Notes under the pieces: model-generated
What the model was told of the DNA's origin: nothing
The model's input: only the letters and a program-made list of their open reading frames with translations
The model's database searches: none
Made by a program: the position numbers and the translations under genes
Part shown: piece after piece, positions 14,909 to 22,637 of the stretch
Numbering within the stretch: position 1 is the first letter of the stretch
Layout of the letters: each line of letters starts with the position of its first letter
Origin: Thermonema rossianum DSM 10300
Lineage (GTDB): Bacteria; Bacteroidota; Bacteroidia; Cytophagales; Thermonemataceae
Length of the DNA: 64,000 nt
Direction of reading: 5' to 3'
NCBI RefSeq assembly: GCF_000426825.1
Contig: NZ_AUGC01000013.1
Span: 1-64,000, forward strand

Positions 14909-14935
14909 CCGGAAGGGACAAAATGTCCCCTTCGG
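14909..14935. repeat. 27-base hairpin repeat, copy 1 (3' of parB)
   Basis: Arms CCGGAAGGGACA and TGTCCCCTTCGG around the loop AAA; eleven of twelve positions pair (one is a G-T wobble). It starts four bases after the parB stop codon. Two near-identical copies are at 18609 and 24191, each just 3' of a gene and in the same orientation relative to that gene. No T-run follows the stem in the parB direction, so it is not a standard terminator. Confidence 0.75.
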
Positions 14936-14939
14936 AAAA

Positions 14940-15800
14940 TTATCCTTGTAAAAGCTTTTTGACCTGCAGCAAAAGTGTCTCGTCTTCCACCTGCTTGAGC
15001 AGCTGCATCACTTCGGCTTTCAGCCGGCTTACTTTGTCTTTTTTCGGGGCGGGGCTTGTCTTCCGTTTGTTTTTACTGCCCGCTTGTTTTGTGGGGGATT
15101 GCAGAAGCGTTTCACGCAGCTGTGCCACTTCGGCCTCGCTCATTTTGGGCACTTGGCGCAATACTTTCGCCGGCACTTTCAGCTCGCCTTTCAGTATTTT
15201 ATTTTTCAGCCCGGGCATGCCTTCGCTCAGGCGGTCCAAGCCTTCGGCATACTGTCCATCGCGTTTGATGGTCTTGTCGGACACCTTAAACACATTTGCC
15301 AGCTTTTCGGCAGTAGAACCTTCTTCTTTGGGTTGTTCTTCTGCCTGCCCGGCAAACTGCTTGAGATTGGCAATGTTGCCGCTTTTTTGTTTGAAGCGGT
15401 TGTACTGATAGCCTCGCAGGTAAGCCATTTCTTCCTTGGTCAGGTTGCGCTTGCCCAGCTGGTTGTTCACCATCCAGTCTTTGACTGCTTCTATATTTTC
15501 AAACTCACGCAGCTCTATTTTGAAAGGCAATTTGTGCCTTTGACAAATGCCATAGCGGTGGTGTCCGTCGATAAGCACATAGCGCTGTGCCCGGCTGTCT
15601 TTCCACACCACCAGCGGGTCGCGGCATCCTTCCTCCAAAATATTTTGCTCAAGCTGCTTATACTCTTCATCACTCAAAGGACGGATGAGGTCGCGCAACT
15701 CATCCAGAATCTCGATATGCTCTTTGATATATACTTCGGTATGTTCTACCTCCTGTTGCGCCGTTTGCAACAAGGCTGCAAATTTCTTTTTCTTGCTCAT
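14940..15800 (-). CDS. parB: ParB-type partition protein
   Basis: Protein of 286 residues in the ParB/Spo0J superfamily. The N-terminal nuclease-like domain has LIRPLSDEEYKQLEQNI, then DPLVVWKD and LIDGHHRYGICQRH, the ParB box. The middle part (EEMAYLRGYQYNRFKQ, VFKVSDKTIKRD) carries a helix-turn-helix, and the C-terminus is Lys-rich then helical with Leu repeats (LKAEVMQLLKQVEDETLLLQ) and would dimerise. It lies 27 bases after parA in the same direction. Together with the adjacent iterons and Rep gene this is the stable-inheritance module of the replicon. The arrangement is of plasmid type; a chromosomal ParB would normally sit with gidAB-type genes. Confidence 0.88.
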   Translation of the reverse strand: MSKKKKFAALLQTAQQEVEHTEVYIKEHIEILDELRDLIRPLSDEEYKQLEQNILEEGCRDPLVVWKDSRAQRYVLIDGHHRYGICQRHKLPFKIELREFENIEAVKDWMVNNQLGKRNLTKEEMAYLRGYQYNRFKQKSGNIANLKQFAGQAEEQPKEEGSTAEKLANVFKVSDKTIKRDGQYAEGLDRLSEGMPGLKNKILKGELKVPAKVLRQVPKMSEAEVAQLRETLLQSPTKQAGSKNKRKTSPAPKKDKVSRLKAEVMQLLKQVEDETLLLQVKKLLQG

Positions 15801-15827
15801 TCTGCTCTGCTTGTTATTTTGGGTGGT

Positions 15828-16595
15828 TTAAGAAGTGGTTTGTGCCAAACGGGTGGCTGCTTCTACCTCTTTGGCAAGCTGCATGTAATCCTCTGCGCCA
15901 TAGCAGTGGGGATTATAGCTGAAAATATCTTGATGCATGGCAGAGGCTTCGGTCAGTGCCACATTGCTGCGGATCACCGTATCGAAAACCTTGCCCTTGT
16001 AAATGCTGCGCACCTGCTCCACAATAGAGCGGCGAATGACCGTGTGGTCCACTTGTGTAAGCAACATGCCGGCTACCTCCAGCTTTGGATTCAGGTTTTT
16101 GCGCAGCTCATCAATCAAGTTCAAAATGGTTTGCAAGCCTTTGGTGGCAAGGTATTCTGCCTGCACGACAACCAACACCTCCGAAGCAGCTATCAGTGCA
16201 TTGATGGTTAGAATGGAAAGACTCGGGGGGCAATCGATGAGCACATAGTCATAAGCGTTTTTAACGCCCTCTAAGGCTTCTTTCAGGCGGAAGTAACCAT
16301 TGACATCATTTTTCAGGCGAAGTTCCGCCTCAGACAGCTCTAAATCGGCCGGCGCTATATGCAAACCTTCGTCAAGTATCTCCACAGGCAAAGGTTCCGA
16401 TTCACAAATGGCATGGTAAAGATTCCGGGCGGGTTCCTCCAAGCCCACATGCTGCGTCAGGTTGGCTTGGGGGTCGATGTCAACCAATAGCACACGTTTG
16501 CCCATGAGCGAAAGGGCTTTTCCCAAATTGAGCGTGCTGGTGGTTTTGCCCACACCGCCTTTATGATTGACCACGGCTATAATTCTTGGCTGCAT
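15828..16595 (-). CDS. parA: ParA-type partition ATPase
   Basis: Walker-type ATPase of 255 residues that positions plasmid copies with ParB. Seen: the deviant Walker A motif KGGVGKTTSTLNLG at residue 12, VLLVDIDPQANLTQHVG (Walker A-prime), YVLIDCPPSLSILTINALIAA (Walker B) and EYLATKGLQTILNL. The size and the lack of an N-terminal helix-turn-helix domain suggest a small ParA (type Ib-like or Soj-like). It is divergent from the rep gene, with the origin between them. Three palindromes within 260 bases upstream of the start are candidate operators or centromere sites. Confidence 0.93.
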   Translation of the reverse strand: MQPRIIAVVNHKGGVGKTTSTLNLGKALSLMGKRVLLVDIDPQANLTQHVGLEEPARNLYHAICESEPLPVEILDEGLHIAPADLELSEAELRLKNDVNGYFRLKEALEGVKNAYDYVLIDCPPSLSILTINALIAASEVLVVVQAEYLATKGLQTILNLIDELRKNLNPKLEVAGMLLTQVDHTVIRRSIVEQVRSIYKGKVFDTVIRSNVALTEASAMHQDIFSYNPHCYGAEDYMQLAKEVEAATRLAQTTS

Positions 16596-16734
16596 AGAAT
16601 TTCAAGATTTCGCTTGTTCGATACACTCCTCAATATTAGAAAAAAAATCTGATAACTCCCTCTGCTTTTACTGAATTGTACAAAACAAAGACTGCCTTTC
16701 AAGCCCTTTGGAAAAGGCGGATGGCGTGCTCGAA

Positions 16735-16751
16735 ACTTTCACTTTGAAAGT
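16735..16751. promoter_or_regulatory. Palindrome upstream of parA, candidate parS or operator
   Basis: Perfect seven-base arms ACTTTCA and TGAAAGT with a three-base centre CTT. It is 140 bases upstream of the parA start. Partition loci often have ParA/ParB sites here, but the sequence does not match the chromosomal parS consensus. Confidence 0.35.
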
Positions 16752-16816
16752 CAAAGCTGCGCAGACTGATTCTTCCCCTTTTCGAAAGAAAAAAAAGACA
16801 CAAAATTGAAAGACAA

Positions 16817-16855
16817 CACAATATTGTGAATATTGATATATACTTGAGTATATAT
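16817..16855. promoter_or_regulatory. Two adjacent palindromes upstream of parA
   Basis: First, a perfect 12-base palindrome CACAATATTGTG at 16817-16828. Eight bases later, nine-base arms ATATATACT and AGTATATAT around TG at 16836-16855. They lie between the parA start and the A+T-rich strip. They could be ParB-binding (centromere) sites, a parA operator, or a Rep or host-factor site. Confidence 0.4.
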
Positions 16856-16938
16856 TGTAGGGGTATTTTTTACAAAAAATTTTGTTTTTTTATTTTTTTT
16901 AAAATTATATATGGTTGATATTTTTAACTTTTGTTAAA

Positions 16939-16955
16939 TAACACTTTTCATAAGC
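16939..16955 (+). repeat. Isolated upstream iteron
   Basis: TAACACTTTTCATAAGC, one mismatch from the array consensus TAACACTTTTTATAAGC and in the same direction. It lies at the right border of the A+T-rich strip, 174 bases before the first tandem copy. A distant single iteron could take part in looping or fix the opening site. Confidence 0.8.
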
Positions 16956-17112
16956 AAAAGGACGCTGTTTAAGGGCGTGAGCATTTTATGGAAGAGGTGC
17001 CGGCATTGTTGTTGATGCCTGCTTTAGAATTTTATTTTGATGCAACAGTGTTGCAAAATGCTTGTAAGTATTTGTAAATGAGAAACTTTGCACTTCAAAG
17101 CAACCGCTTAAA

Positions 17113-17236
17113 TAACACTTTTTATAAGCGAACTAACACTTTTTATAAGCGAACTAACACTTTTTATAAGCCTAAATAACACTTTTTATAAGTCAAACTA
17201 ACACTTTTTATAAGCGAACTAACACTTTTTATAAGC
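17113..17236 (+). repeat. Six tandem iterons of the replication origin
   Basis: Six direct copies of TAACACTTTTTATAAGC start at 17113, 17134, 17155, 17177, 17199 and 17220. All are identical except the fourth, which ends in T. Start-to-start spacing is 21 or 22 bases, two turns of the helix, so Rep would bind on one face. The four- or five-base linkers are mostly GAAC. The rep gene follows in the same direction, so these are very likely the sites for the Rep_3 initiator, serving origin opening and copy control. Confidence 0.93.
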
Positions 17237-17346
17237 CTTTGCTTTGGGATTCAAAGTTTGTTTGACACCGCCTTTTTTTCTGTTTTTGAAAAATTGTATT
17301 TTTTTGACTTACTTTCCCTATTGAATAAGCCAAGAGGCTGTTTTAT

Positions 17347-18255
17347 ATGAAGTTGGAAAAAATCAATGAACGCACGGAAGTGCGGCAGCATAATTTCCTG
17401 ACGGAGGCGCGTTATGAGATGACAGCCTGCGAAATGGATATTTTATTTTGCTTGCTCAACGAGATTCGCGAGGATGAAAGCCGCAATTTCTATCAGCTGA
17501 AAGTAAAGGAAATAGAGCTGCTCACCGGACGCCAGTGGAACTATCAACAGTGCCGGGAATCTACTTTTCGCCTTGCCGAGCGGGTATTTGAGGTTATCAA
17601 TGAAAACGGCAACTTGCTTCAATTTAGTTTGGTTTCTACGGCAGAGTATAAAATGGGGGAAGGCATCATAGAGCTGGAGGTATCGCCCAAGGTGATTCCT
17701 TATCTTTATGAGCTGAAGAAGAACTACACGGCTTTTCGCTTGTTGGCGTCACTGCGTTTTACTTCGAAGTATGCCAAGCGTTTTTATTTGTATTGTTCGC
17801 GATGGAAAGATGTGGGCAGTTTCACCACGACCATAGATGAGTTGAAAATCAAGCTGAAGCTCAAAGATCCGAAGCGCAAGAAAGAAAAGTATGTGCAGGT
17901 TCGCCAGTTCGTGGACAAGGTGTTGGAGGTGGCTGTGCAAGAAATCAACGAAGTGTCGGAGCTGATGGTGCAATATACGCTTATCAAAGAGGGGCGCAAA
18001 TACACCAAAGTGCGTTTTAATATTGAGCGAAAAAAAGACGTGGCCGAGGAGGCGCTTGTCGATGAGCGGCAATTGCGGGCACATGCGCTGTTGAAGGAAA
18101 TGGGCATTACGCGCCCCGATTATGTGAAAGCGGTGCTTAGCAGCGAAGATAAAATGAAGGCGCTTTTTAAATGGAACTATGAACGCAAACAGGGAAAATT
18201 GGGGAAATTGGAAAATCCATCCGGTCATTTGTTGAAAGTGTTGGGCTTGGTTTGA
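17347..18255 (+). CDS. Rep_3 family replication initiator protein
   Basis: Plasmid initiator of 302 residues, the RepB/RepE-like family with two winged-helix domains. N-terminal features are QHNFLTEARYEMTACEMDIL and LNEIREDESRNFYQLKVKEI, a layout common to Bacteroidota Rep_3 proteins. The second domain includes RFTSKYAKRFYLYCSRWKDV and the DNA-contact part TIDELKIKLKLKD followed by a basic stretch KRKKEKY. It is directly downstream of seven iterons and divergent from parAB. The C-terminal 60 residues (KALFKWNYERKQGKLGKLENP) are an extra module seen in some initiators. It defines this molecule as carrying a plasmid-type replicon. Confidence 0.92.
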   Translation: MKLEKINERTEVRQHNFLTEARYEMTACEMDILFCLLNEIREDESRNFYQLKVKEIELLTGRQWNYQQCRESTFRLAERVFEVINENGNLLQFSLVSTAEYKMGEGIIELEVSPKVIPYLYELKKNYTAFRLLASLRFTSKYAKRFYLYCSRWKDVGSFTTTIDELKIKLKLKDPKRKKEKYVQVRQFVDKVLEVAVQEINEVSELMVQYTLIKEGRKYTKVRFNIERKKDVAEEALVDERQLRAHALLKEMGITRPDYVKAVLSSEDKMKALFKWNYERKQGKLGKLENPSGHLLKVLGLV

Positions 18256-18259
18256 AAAG

Positions 18260-18297
18260 GTTTTTCACCTTGCTGTGCTTCATTCGACATGACAAAA
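18260..18297 (+). repeat. Dispersed TTCGAAATGACAA-type element, copy 2
   Basis: Reads TTTTTCACCTTGCTG then TGCTTCATTCGACATGACA, ending AAAGG. The 3' half (TTCGACATGACAAAAG) is identical to that of the copy at 18496. It starts five bases after the rep stop codon. Confidence 0.55.
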
Positions 18298-18320
18298 GGC
18301 AAATTTGCTTCGATGAGCTT

Positions 18321-18359
18321 GCGATTTCTCACCTCACTGCGTTCGGTTCGAAATGACAA
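18321..18359 (+). repeat. Dispersed TTCGAAATGACAA-type element, copy 3
   Basis: Reads GCGATTTCTCACCTCACTG then CGTTCGGTTCGAAATGACAA. With the inverted copy at 18444 it forms a large imperfect inverted repeat with a spacer of about 85 bases, resembling a MITE-like or REP-like pair. Confidence 0.6.
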
Positions 18360-18443
18360 CAAAGAGATGGTTTGTTTTTTAAGCCATTGTTTTTTTAACA
18401 CCTAAATTATGACTTTTTGAGCTTTTTTGTTCGTCTTCTTCTC

Positions 18444-18472
18444 TTGTCATTTCGAGGGCAAGCGAGAAATCT
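18444..18472 (-). repeat. Dispersed TTCGAAATGACAA-type element, copy 4 (inverted)
   Basis: Reads on the plus strand TTGTCATTTCGAGGG then CAAGCGAGAAATC, the reverse complement of the family form GATTTCTCGCTTG...TCGAAATGACAA. It faces copy 3. Confidence 0.6.
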
Positions 18473-18495
18473 TTTTTAAAGAAAGGCTTGGCTTG

Positions 18496-18529
18496 ATGAG
18501 ATGTCTCACTTCGTTCGACATGACAAAAG
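18496..18529 (+). repeat. Dispersed TTCGAAATGACAA-type element, copy 5
   Basis: Reads GATGAGATGTCTCACTT then CGTTCGACATGACAAAAG. It shares its second half exactly with copy 2. Confidence 0.55.
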
Positions 18530-18608
18530 ATAAACTTACTTTTTACTTTGAAGCGGCAGGCCTTTCCGTGCTTGGAAAGCGCTTACCGGCTGCTCGTTGA
18601 CTCTTCTA

Positions 18609-18635
18609 CCGGAAAGGACAAAGTGTCCCCTTCGA
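18609..18635. repeat. 27-base hairpin repeat, copy 2 (3' of FkbM gene)
   Basis: Arms CCGGAAAGGACA and TGTCCCCTTCGA around AAG. It begins five bases after the stop codon of the leftward FkbM methyltransferase gene, in the same orientation relative to the gene as the parB copy. Confidence 0.7.
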
Positions 18636-18640
18636 GCTGT

Positions 18641-19564
18641 TTACATTTGTTGCTCATCGATGAAATACAGGTTGGTGAGGACATAGCCTGCCAGGCGGTA
18701 GGCGTGTGCGTGCAGATGCTGTACGATGCGGTTGGCCTGTGGTTGCAGCGGGTCGAAATGCTCATCTTCTATGACTATCAGTCGCGGGCGATATCTTTCA
18801 AGGTCTAAAGAAAGCAGCACGTCGTAGTCGTGCTCTTCGGCATCGATGGAAAGGAAGTCGAAGTGTGCCGGGCAGTGGCAGGCGTCGAGAATATCGGTAA
18901 GGCGCCGGCTGCGCAAATGGTGCACTTGTTCTATGTTCTGTGCTATTTCTTGTGTGAGCATGCGCTCTATATAGGTTTTATCGGCTGAAGAAAGCACATC
19001 GTTGCTTAGTTCCACGAAATCCACTTCGCCTGTTTGGTTCGATACGAAGGCATGCACGGCAATATCGCGGGGGCGGTAGTACTTAAAAAGGCGAATCAGG
19101 CGCGGGTTGGCATCGATGCATATGCCGCGCCAGCCTTGACGGTACAGAGTAAAAGAGTTGGAGATAAAAACCGGGTGGTTGCATCCTACTTCCACGTAAA
19201 AACCACGATAGCCAAAAGGGGGCTTTAGCAGCGACTCAATCAGGCGATCTTCACCGGTAAAGGCATAGCTAAGGCGGGCCGACCGCCCAAAGAAGGGGCG
19301 CAGCGCCGACAGGGAAGCGTAACGCAACACACGCAGCAGGGACCAAAGGGGCGAGTGCCGGGTAAAGAACTGCCGGAAGCTGTGACGGACTTCCTGCCAT
19401 GCCAGCGCCCACGAGAGAAAGAATGCCCGGCGGAAAGCTTTTTGATAGAGCAGCCGTGCGCGCCAGTGTTTTATGGACCGCTTGACTTGATGAAACCACA
19501 GACCGGAAGCCATAAGTATGGATGGTTTATGAATCCGAAAAAAGAAAATCCGGGGCATGAACAC
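18641..19564 (-). CDS. FkbM family SAM-dependent methyltransferase
   Basis: Protein of 307 residues. The C-terminal 190 residues are the FkbM methyltransferase domain: FYVEVGCNHPVFISNSFTLY with the SAM-binding loop, GWRGICIDANPRLI, then FDFLSIDAEEHDYDVLLSLD and LIVIEDEH. FkbM enzymes usually O-methylate sugars or natural products. The first 110 residues are basic and rich in aromatic residues with no clear domain, and might touch the membrane. The start is uncertain: ATGs are also at 19558 and 19513. It follows the TonB-dependent protein gene by 35 bases; there is no visible link in function. Acceptor unknown. Confidence 0.85.
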   Translation of the reverse strand: MFMPRIFFFRIHKPSILMASGLWFHQVKRSIKHWRARLLYQKAFRRAFFLSWALAWQEVRHSFRQFFTRHSPLWSLLRVLRYASLSALRPFFGRSARLSYAFTGEDRLIESLLKPPFGYRGFYVEVGCNHPVFISNSFTLYRQGWRGICIDANPRLIRLFKYYRPRDIAVHAFVSNQTGEVDFVELSNDVLSSADKTYIERMLTQEIAQNIEQVHHLRSRRLTDILDACHCPAHFDFLSIDAEEHDYDVLLSLDLERYRPRLIVIEDEHFDPLQPQANRIVQHLHAHAYRLAGYVLTNLYFIDEQQM

Positions 19565-19599
19565 CGCCCCGGAAAGCCAAGATACTATTTTTGGGTGAA

Positions 19600-22011
19600 T
19601 CAGCGGCTGCGTTGCTTGATGTCGCCACTGTCTATGTTGATGTCTTGTGAGCGTAAGCCGCGGTTGCCCAGTTCCACGCGCAGGCTGAGTGAAAGCCGGC
19701 GGCTGTCGTTGTAGTTATAGAATGACCAGTTTTGATTGCCGGAGGTGCCGCCCCCTTCGTAGGCATAGCCTTTCCATATGTCGGACACGGAGGCACGAAG
19801 GGTGTAGCGCCCATGTGTATAGGAAGCGCCTACGTCCAGACCGTGCAGGCTGTTGATGCGTATATTGCCTTCGTAAAGCGGACCGGGTATATAGGTGAAG
19901 TCGGCGGTGAGGGATAATTTTCTGTTGCCGGTATCGATAAGTTGCAGGCTTTGGTTCAGTTCAAAATACCAAAATCCGTAGTTACGTTTCAAAAATGCGT
20001 ATTCGTTGCGCGGCAGGGTGCGTTCGTGTTGGTAGAGGGCAGTAAGCGAGACCGTCCATTTTTCGCTTAGGGGCAGGCCGCCGGCAATGCCTATATTCCA
20101 TTGCCGTTTGTCACCGTAATTGTCGCGATAAAGGTAGGTTTCGTTGTTTTGGTTGGAGAGGGTGAGCTGTGCGTTGTCGTTTTCGATGTAGCTATAGTTG
20201 CCAATCAGGGCAATGGCACCACCAAACACGTAGTAAAGGTCGGAAGACAGGGTGTAAGAAGGTTGTAGGAAAGGGTTTTCTTGTTGGTACCAGTCCCGGG
20301 CCAGGTAATAACGGATGGGGTTCAGTTGCCAGAATGCCGGGCGTTGCATGCTTCCTTTTATACTCAGCGAAAACTGATGCATGTCGGAGGGGGCATAGAG
20401 TACCGAGAGGTTGGGCATCCAATAGCGGTATTCGTTGTTGAAAAGGCGCTGTTCGCTGCTGAATCCTTCGTTGATGGTGCGGTCGTATTTAACACCCAAG
20501 TCTGTTTGGAAACGCTCAGACCAATTGGCTTTCCAGCTGATGAAAGGGGTAAAATACCACTCGTTGAAGTCGTATATGAAGGAGCGTCCGGGATTGTTTT
20601 GATAGTTGTTGGCTTCTTTGTCGAACCAATCGACGACGGAGGCAGTGCGTGTGAGTGCGGAGTAAAAGCCTGCCTGTAAGCTCATTTTTTCGTTGAGCAT
20701 GGCAAGGTAGTCTATCCGGCCATAGAGCGAGCTTTGGTTTTGGGCTACGTCTTGGCGGAAGTCCCAAACTGAACTGCCGTTGTTGCCGTCGAGCTCAACC
20801 AAAGAGTGCCGGTGTTGGGCAGATTCCGAAAACAAGGTACTGAATGTCAATGATAATTTGTTTTTTTGTTCCTTTCCATGACGGAAAGCATACTGAATAT
20901 CGGCGCTGCCACTTTTGGAAAACTCTTTTTCCGTGGTGTTGGTATATCCGCTTTCTGTGATGCTGTATGCGCCATTTTGCAGCGCGCCATATTCGTTGTA
21001 ACTGTAGCTGTTGTTGGGGTCGAAATGGTTAGTGTTGTAGGAGGCATTGCCCGATAGCTGCAGTTCGTGCTGCTCTTGCCAAGAGCGGGCAGTGCTCAGG
21101 TTTATGCCATTTTTCCAGCTGTTGTTTTTTTCGCGGGAGTCGAATACCTTCACCAGACTTTGCTTGTCTTGGGGCAACTCGAAGCGTTGGTCTATGGTCT
21201 GCCCGTAGCGGCTTAGTTGGCTGTAGGCAGAAGCTTGTATTTGCCATGTTTTGTGTTGAATGAGGTTGGCAAAGAGGCCGGGGGTGTTATACATGCCTTG
21301 TTGGTCTCTGAGTGTCAGATAGTATTTGGTCAGCAGCTTATTGGTTTTAAAATATATTTTGACAATGGCCGTGTCGCCCCCTTCGTCATATTCGGCGCCG
21401 GGCGCCATGATGATTTCTATACGGTCGATTTCTTCGGCAGGCATGCTTTCAAGGAGCATCTGAATCTGTTGGGCTGACAACAGGCTTCGTTTGCCGTTGA
21501 TGTAGTACACCGTTTGGCTTTTGCCCAAGACCTGAGGCAGTCCTTCGCCTTGTTTTTTGAGCAGAGGCAGGCGTTTCAGTGCTTCCTGCGTGGTCATGCC
21601 ACGCAGTGCTTCAGGATTTTGCCAGGTGGCAGTCAGGCGGCCGGCGCCCATGTCTATTGCCGGGCGGCTTGCGGTGATGGTTACTTCTTGTAGCTGAAGG
21701 TCGGAACGCAGGGTGATGTCCACATGGTGGTCTTGTTGCAGCTCAAGCCACTGACCGAAGGTTTGATAACCAACAAACTCTACTTGTAAGTAATAACGCC
21801 CCTTGTTGGGGAGTGTAAGAGAAAAGTTGCCTTGTTCGTCGGTGGTGGTGCCGGTTTCGAACTGTAGCGAATCGGATACCAGCACCGTGGCATAAGGCAG
21901 TTTTTGAAGGCTGTCTTGCACGCTGCCGCTAAGGGTAATGCCTTGTGCATGGATAAGAGCAGGAAATAAAACGTAACTGATGAGTGTCAGTAAAAAGTTG
22001 GGCTTTTTCAT
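19600..22011 (-). CDS. TonB-dependent receptor-like outer-membrane beta-barrel protein
   Basis: Protein of 803 residues with a signal peptide (MKKPNFLLTLISYVLFPALIHAQG). After it comes a carboxypeptidase regulatory-like domain (GSVQDSLQKLPYATVLVSD, FVGYQTFGQWLEL), then a plug domain (LQLQEVTITASRPAIDM, TQEALKRLPLLKKQGEGLPQ, VYYINGKRSLLSAQQIQMLL, EIIMAPGAEYDEGGDTAIVK), then a long barrel of the outer-membrane beta-barrel family 3 type. This family belongs with TonB-dependent proteins without the usual SusD partner. Start 22011 is chosen over one eleven residues up because it opens the signal peptide. Substrate unknown. Confidence 0.88.
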   Translation of the reverse strand: MKKPNFLLTLISYVLFPALIHAQGITLSGSVQDSLQKLPYATVLVSDSLQFETGTTTDEQGNFSLTLPNKGRYYLQVEFVGYQTFGQWLELQQDHHVDITLRSDLQLQEVTITASRPAIDMGAGRLTATWQNPEALRGMTTQEALKRLPLLKKQGEGLPQVLGKSQTVYYINGKRSLLSAQQIQMLLESMPAEEIDRIEIIMAPGAEYDEGGDTAIVKIYFKTNKLLTKYYLTLRDQQGMYNTPGLFANLIQHKTWQIQASAYSQLSRYGQTIDQRFELPQDKQSLVKVFDSREKNNSWKNGINLSTARSWQEQHELQLSGNASYNTNHFDPNNSYSYNEYGALQNGAYSITESGYTNTTEKEFSKSGSADIQYAFRHGKEQKNKLSLTFSTLFSESAQHRHSLVELDGNNGSSVWDFRQDVAQNQSSLYGRIDYLAMLNEKMSLQAGFYSALTRTASVVDWFDKEANNYQNNPGRSFIYDFNEWYFTPFISWKANWSERFQTDLGVKYDRTINEGFSSEQRLFNNEYRYWMPNLSVLYAPSDMHQFSLSIKGSMQRPAFWQLNPIRYYLARDWYQQENPFLQPSYTLSSDLYYVFGGAIALIGNYSYIENDNAQLTLSNQNNETYLYRDNYGDKRQWNIGIAGGLPLSEKWTVSLTALYQHERTLPRNEYAFLKRNYGFWYFELNQSLQLIDTGNRKLSLTADFTYIPGPLYEGNIRINSLHGLDVGASYTHGRYTLRASVSDIWKGYAYEGGGTSGNQNWSFYNYNDSRRLSLSLRVELGNRGLRSQDINIDSGDIKQRSR

Positions 22012-22160
22012 ACTTAAACTGAAGTAAATGGTTTTAAGATTCACACTTGTTTTCTTTTATAGATGCAGAAACAGGAAGGAGGGTTGCCCGGGAGTGAATA
22101 ATTTTAAAGACCTGTACAAAGGTGTTGAAATTTTTTTAAAAAATACTTGTGTGATTTTTT

Positions 22161-22168
22161 TATGTTTG
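22161..22168 (+). promoter_or_regulatory. Candidate promoter -7 box for the HTTM cassette
   Basis: TATGTTTG fits the Bacteroidota -7 consensus TAnnTTTG exactly and lies 43 bases before the first start codon at 22212. The -33 part is only T-rich (TTTT), so the match is partial. Confidence 0.4.
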
Positions 22169-22211
22169 TGATACCACATATTTATAGTTGTTAACTAAAA
22201 AACAAAGTGTT

Positions 22212-22637
22212 ATGCATCAAAGGAAAAGCTTTTCCATTGTATGGGTCGTTGCCTTTTTAAGCGCTTTGGGCTTAGTATCAAGCTTTGTGTTGCCACAGAA
22301 GAAAAACATGGCTTCCTTAAAAGATGCAGTGAAGCTTCAGGAAGTATCCGATACCTTGATCTGCTTTAAAGAATTTGTCTCAAAAGAAGATTGGAGCAGA
22401 CTTAAAAAGCTCACTTACAAAGGAAAATTGCAAGTAGCAGTAGTGGTGCAAAAAAGCCATACATTGGCTGCAAGAGCAAAGACCAAATCGTCGGTAGCTC
22501 ATAGTAGTTTTATATTCAAGCAGGCTACCAAAAGAACACGTGCGGTGATGAAAGTTCAATCTGCGGAAATGAGCCGGGAGGCAGCTTCCGCCCTTGATGA
22601 AATATTGAAAAAATATGAACATGCGCCATGTGAATAG
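22212..22637 (+). CDS. Small protein with N-terminal membrane anchor, HTTM cassette gene 1
   Basis: I do not recognise this 141-residue protein. One hydrophobic segment (residues about 7-26, SIVWVVAFLSALGLVSSFVL) could be a signal anchor. The rest is soluble, rich in Lys, Ser and Ala, with a helical C-terminus (EAASALDEILKKYEHAPCE). Two cysteines are seen, one in TLICFKEF and one next to the last residue. The start at 22212 (MHQRKSFS) is preferred over one eight residues up. Its end overlaps the next gene by 23 bases, so the two are probably made together. Alternatives are a lipoprotein-like factor or a substrate of the HTTM enzyme two genes on. Confidence 0.65.
   Translation: MHQRKSFSIVWVVAFLSALGLVSSFVLPQKKNMASLKDAVKLQEVSDTLICFKEFVSKEDWSRLKKLTYKGKLQVAVVVQKSHTLAARAKTKSSVAHSSFIFKQATKRTRAVMKVQSAEMSREAASALDEILKKYEHAPCE

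Larger units (their letters stand above)
16596..17346. other. Iteron-type replication origin region between parA and rep
   Basis: No gene fits here. From left to right: the parA promoter side; three inverted repeats at 16735-16751, 16817-16828 and 16836-16855; a stretch from 16864 to 16938 that is nearly pure A+T, suitable for strand opening; a lone iteron at 16939-16955; and six tandem iterons at 17113-17236. The rep start codon is 110 bases after the last iteron. I looked for the DnaA box TTATCCACA and close variants and found none. The layout (A+T-rich stretch, iterons, Rep_3 gene) matches iteron plasmids, though those usually have a DnaA box too. Confidence 0.85.
18256..18608. other. Gene-free stretch with four repeat copies
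   Basis: Between the rep gene and the leftward FkbM gene lie no plausible genes. The stretch is largely made of repeat copies at about 18260-18297, 18321-18359, 18444-18472 and 18496-18529, followed by the hairpin element at 18609. The DNA between them is A+T-rich. It has the look of a site that gathered small non-autonomous elements. Confidence 0.6.

Noticed and set aside
14909-14935. Hairpin read as a standard intrinsic terminator of parB
   Set aside because: There is no T-run after the stem in the parB direction, and the same hairpin recurs elsewhere, so it is listed as a repeat.
17113-17236. Could the six regular repeats be a CRISPR array?
   Set aside because: Repeats are 17 bases with four- to five-base linkers, far below CRISPR spacing, and they sit next to a Rep gene.
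16596-17346. DnaA boxes in the origin
   Set aside because: I looked for TTATCCACA and close variants on both strands and found no convincing match.
18345-18358. GGTTCGAAATGAC looks like a tRNA T-loop
   Set aside because: There is no cloverleaf around it, and the same sequence recurs as part of a dispersed repeat.
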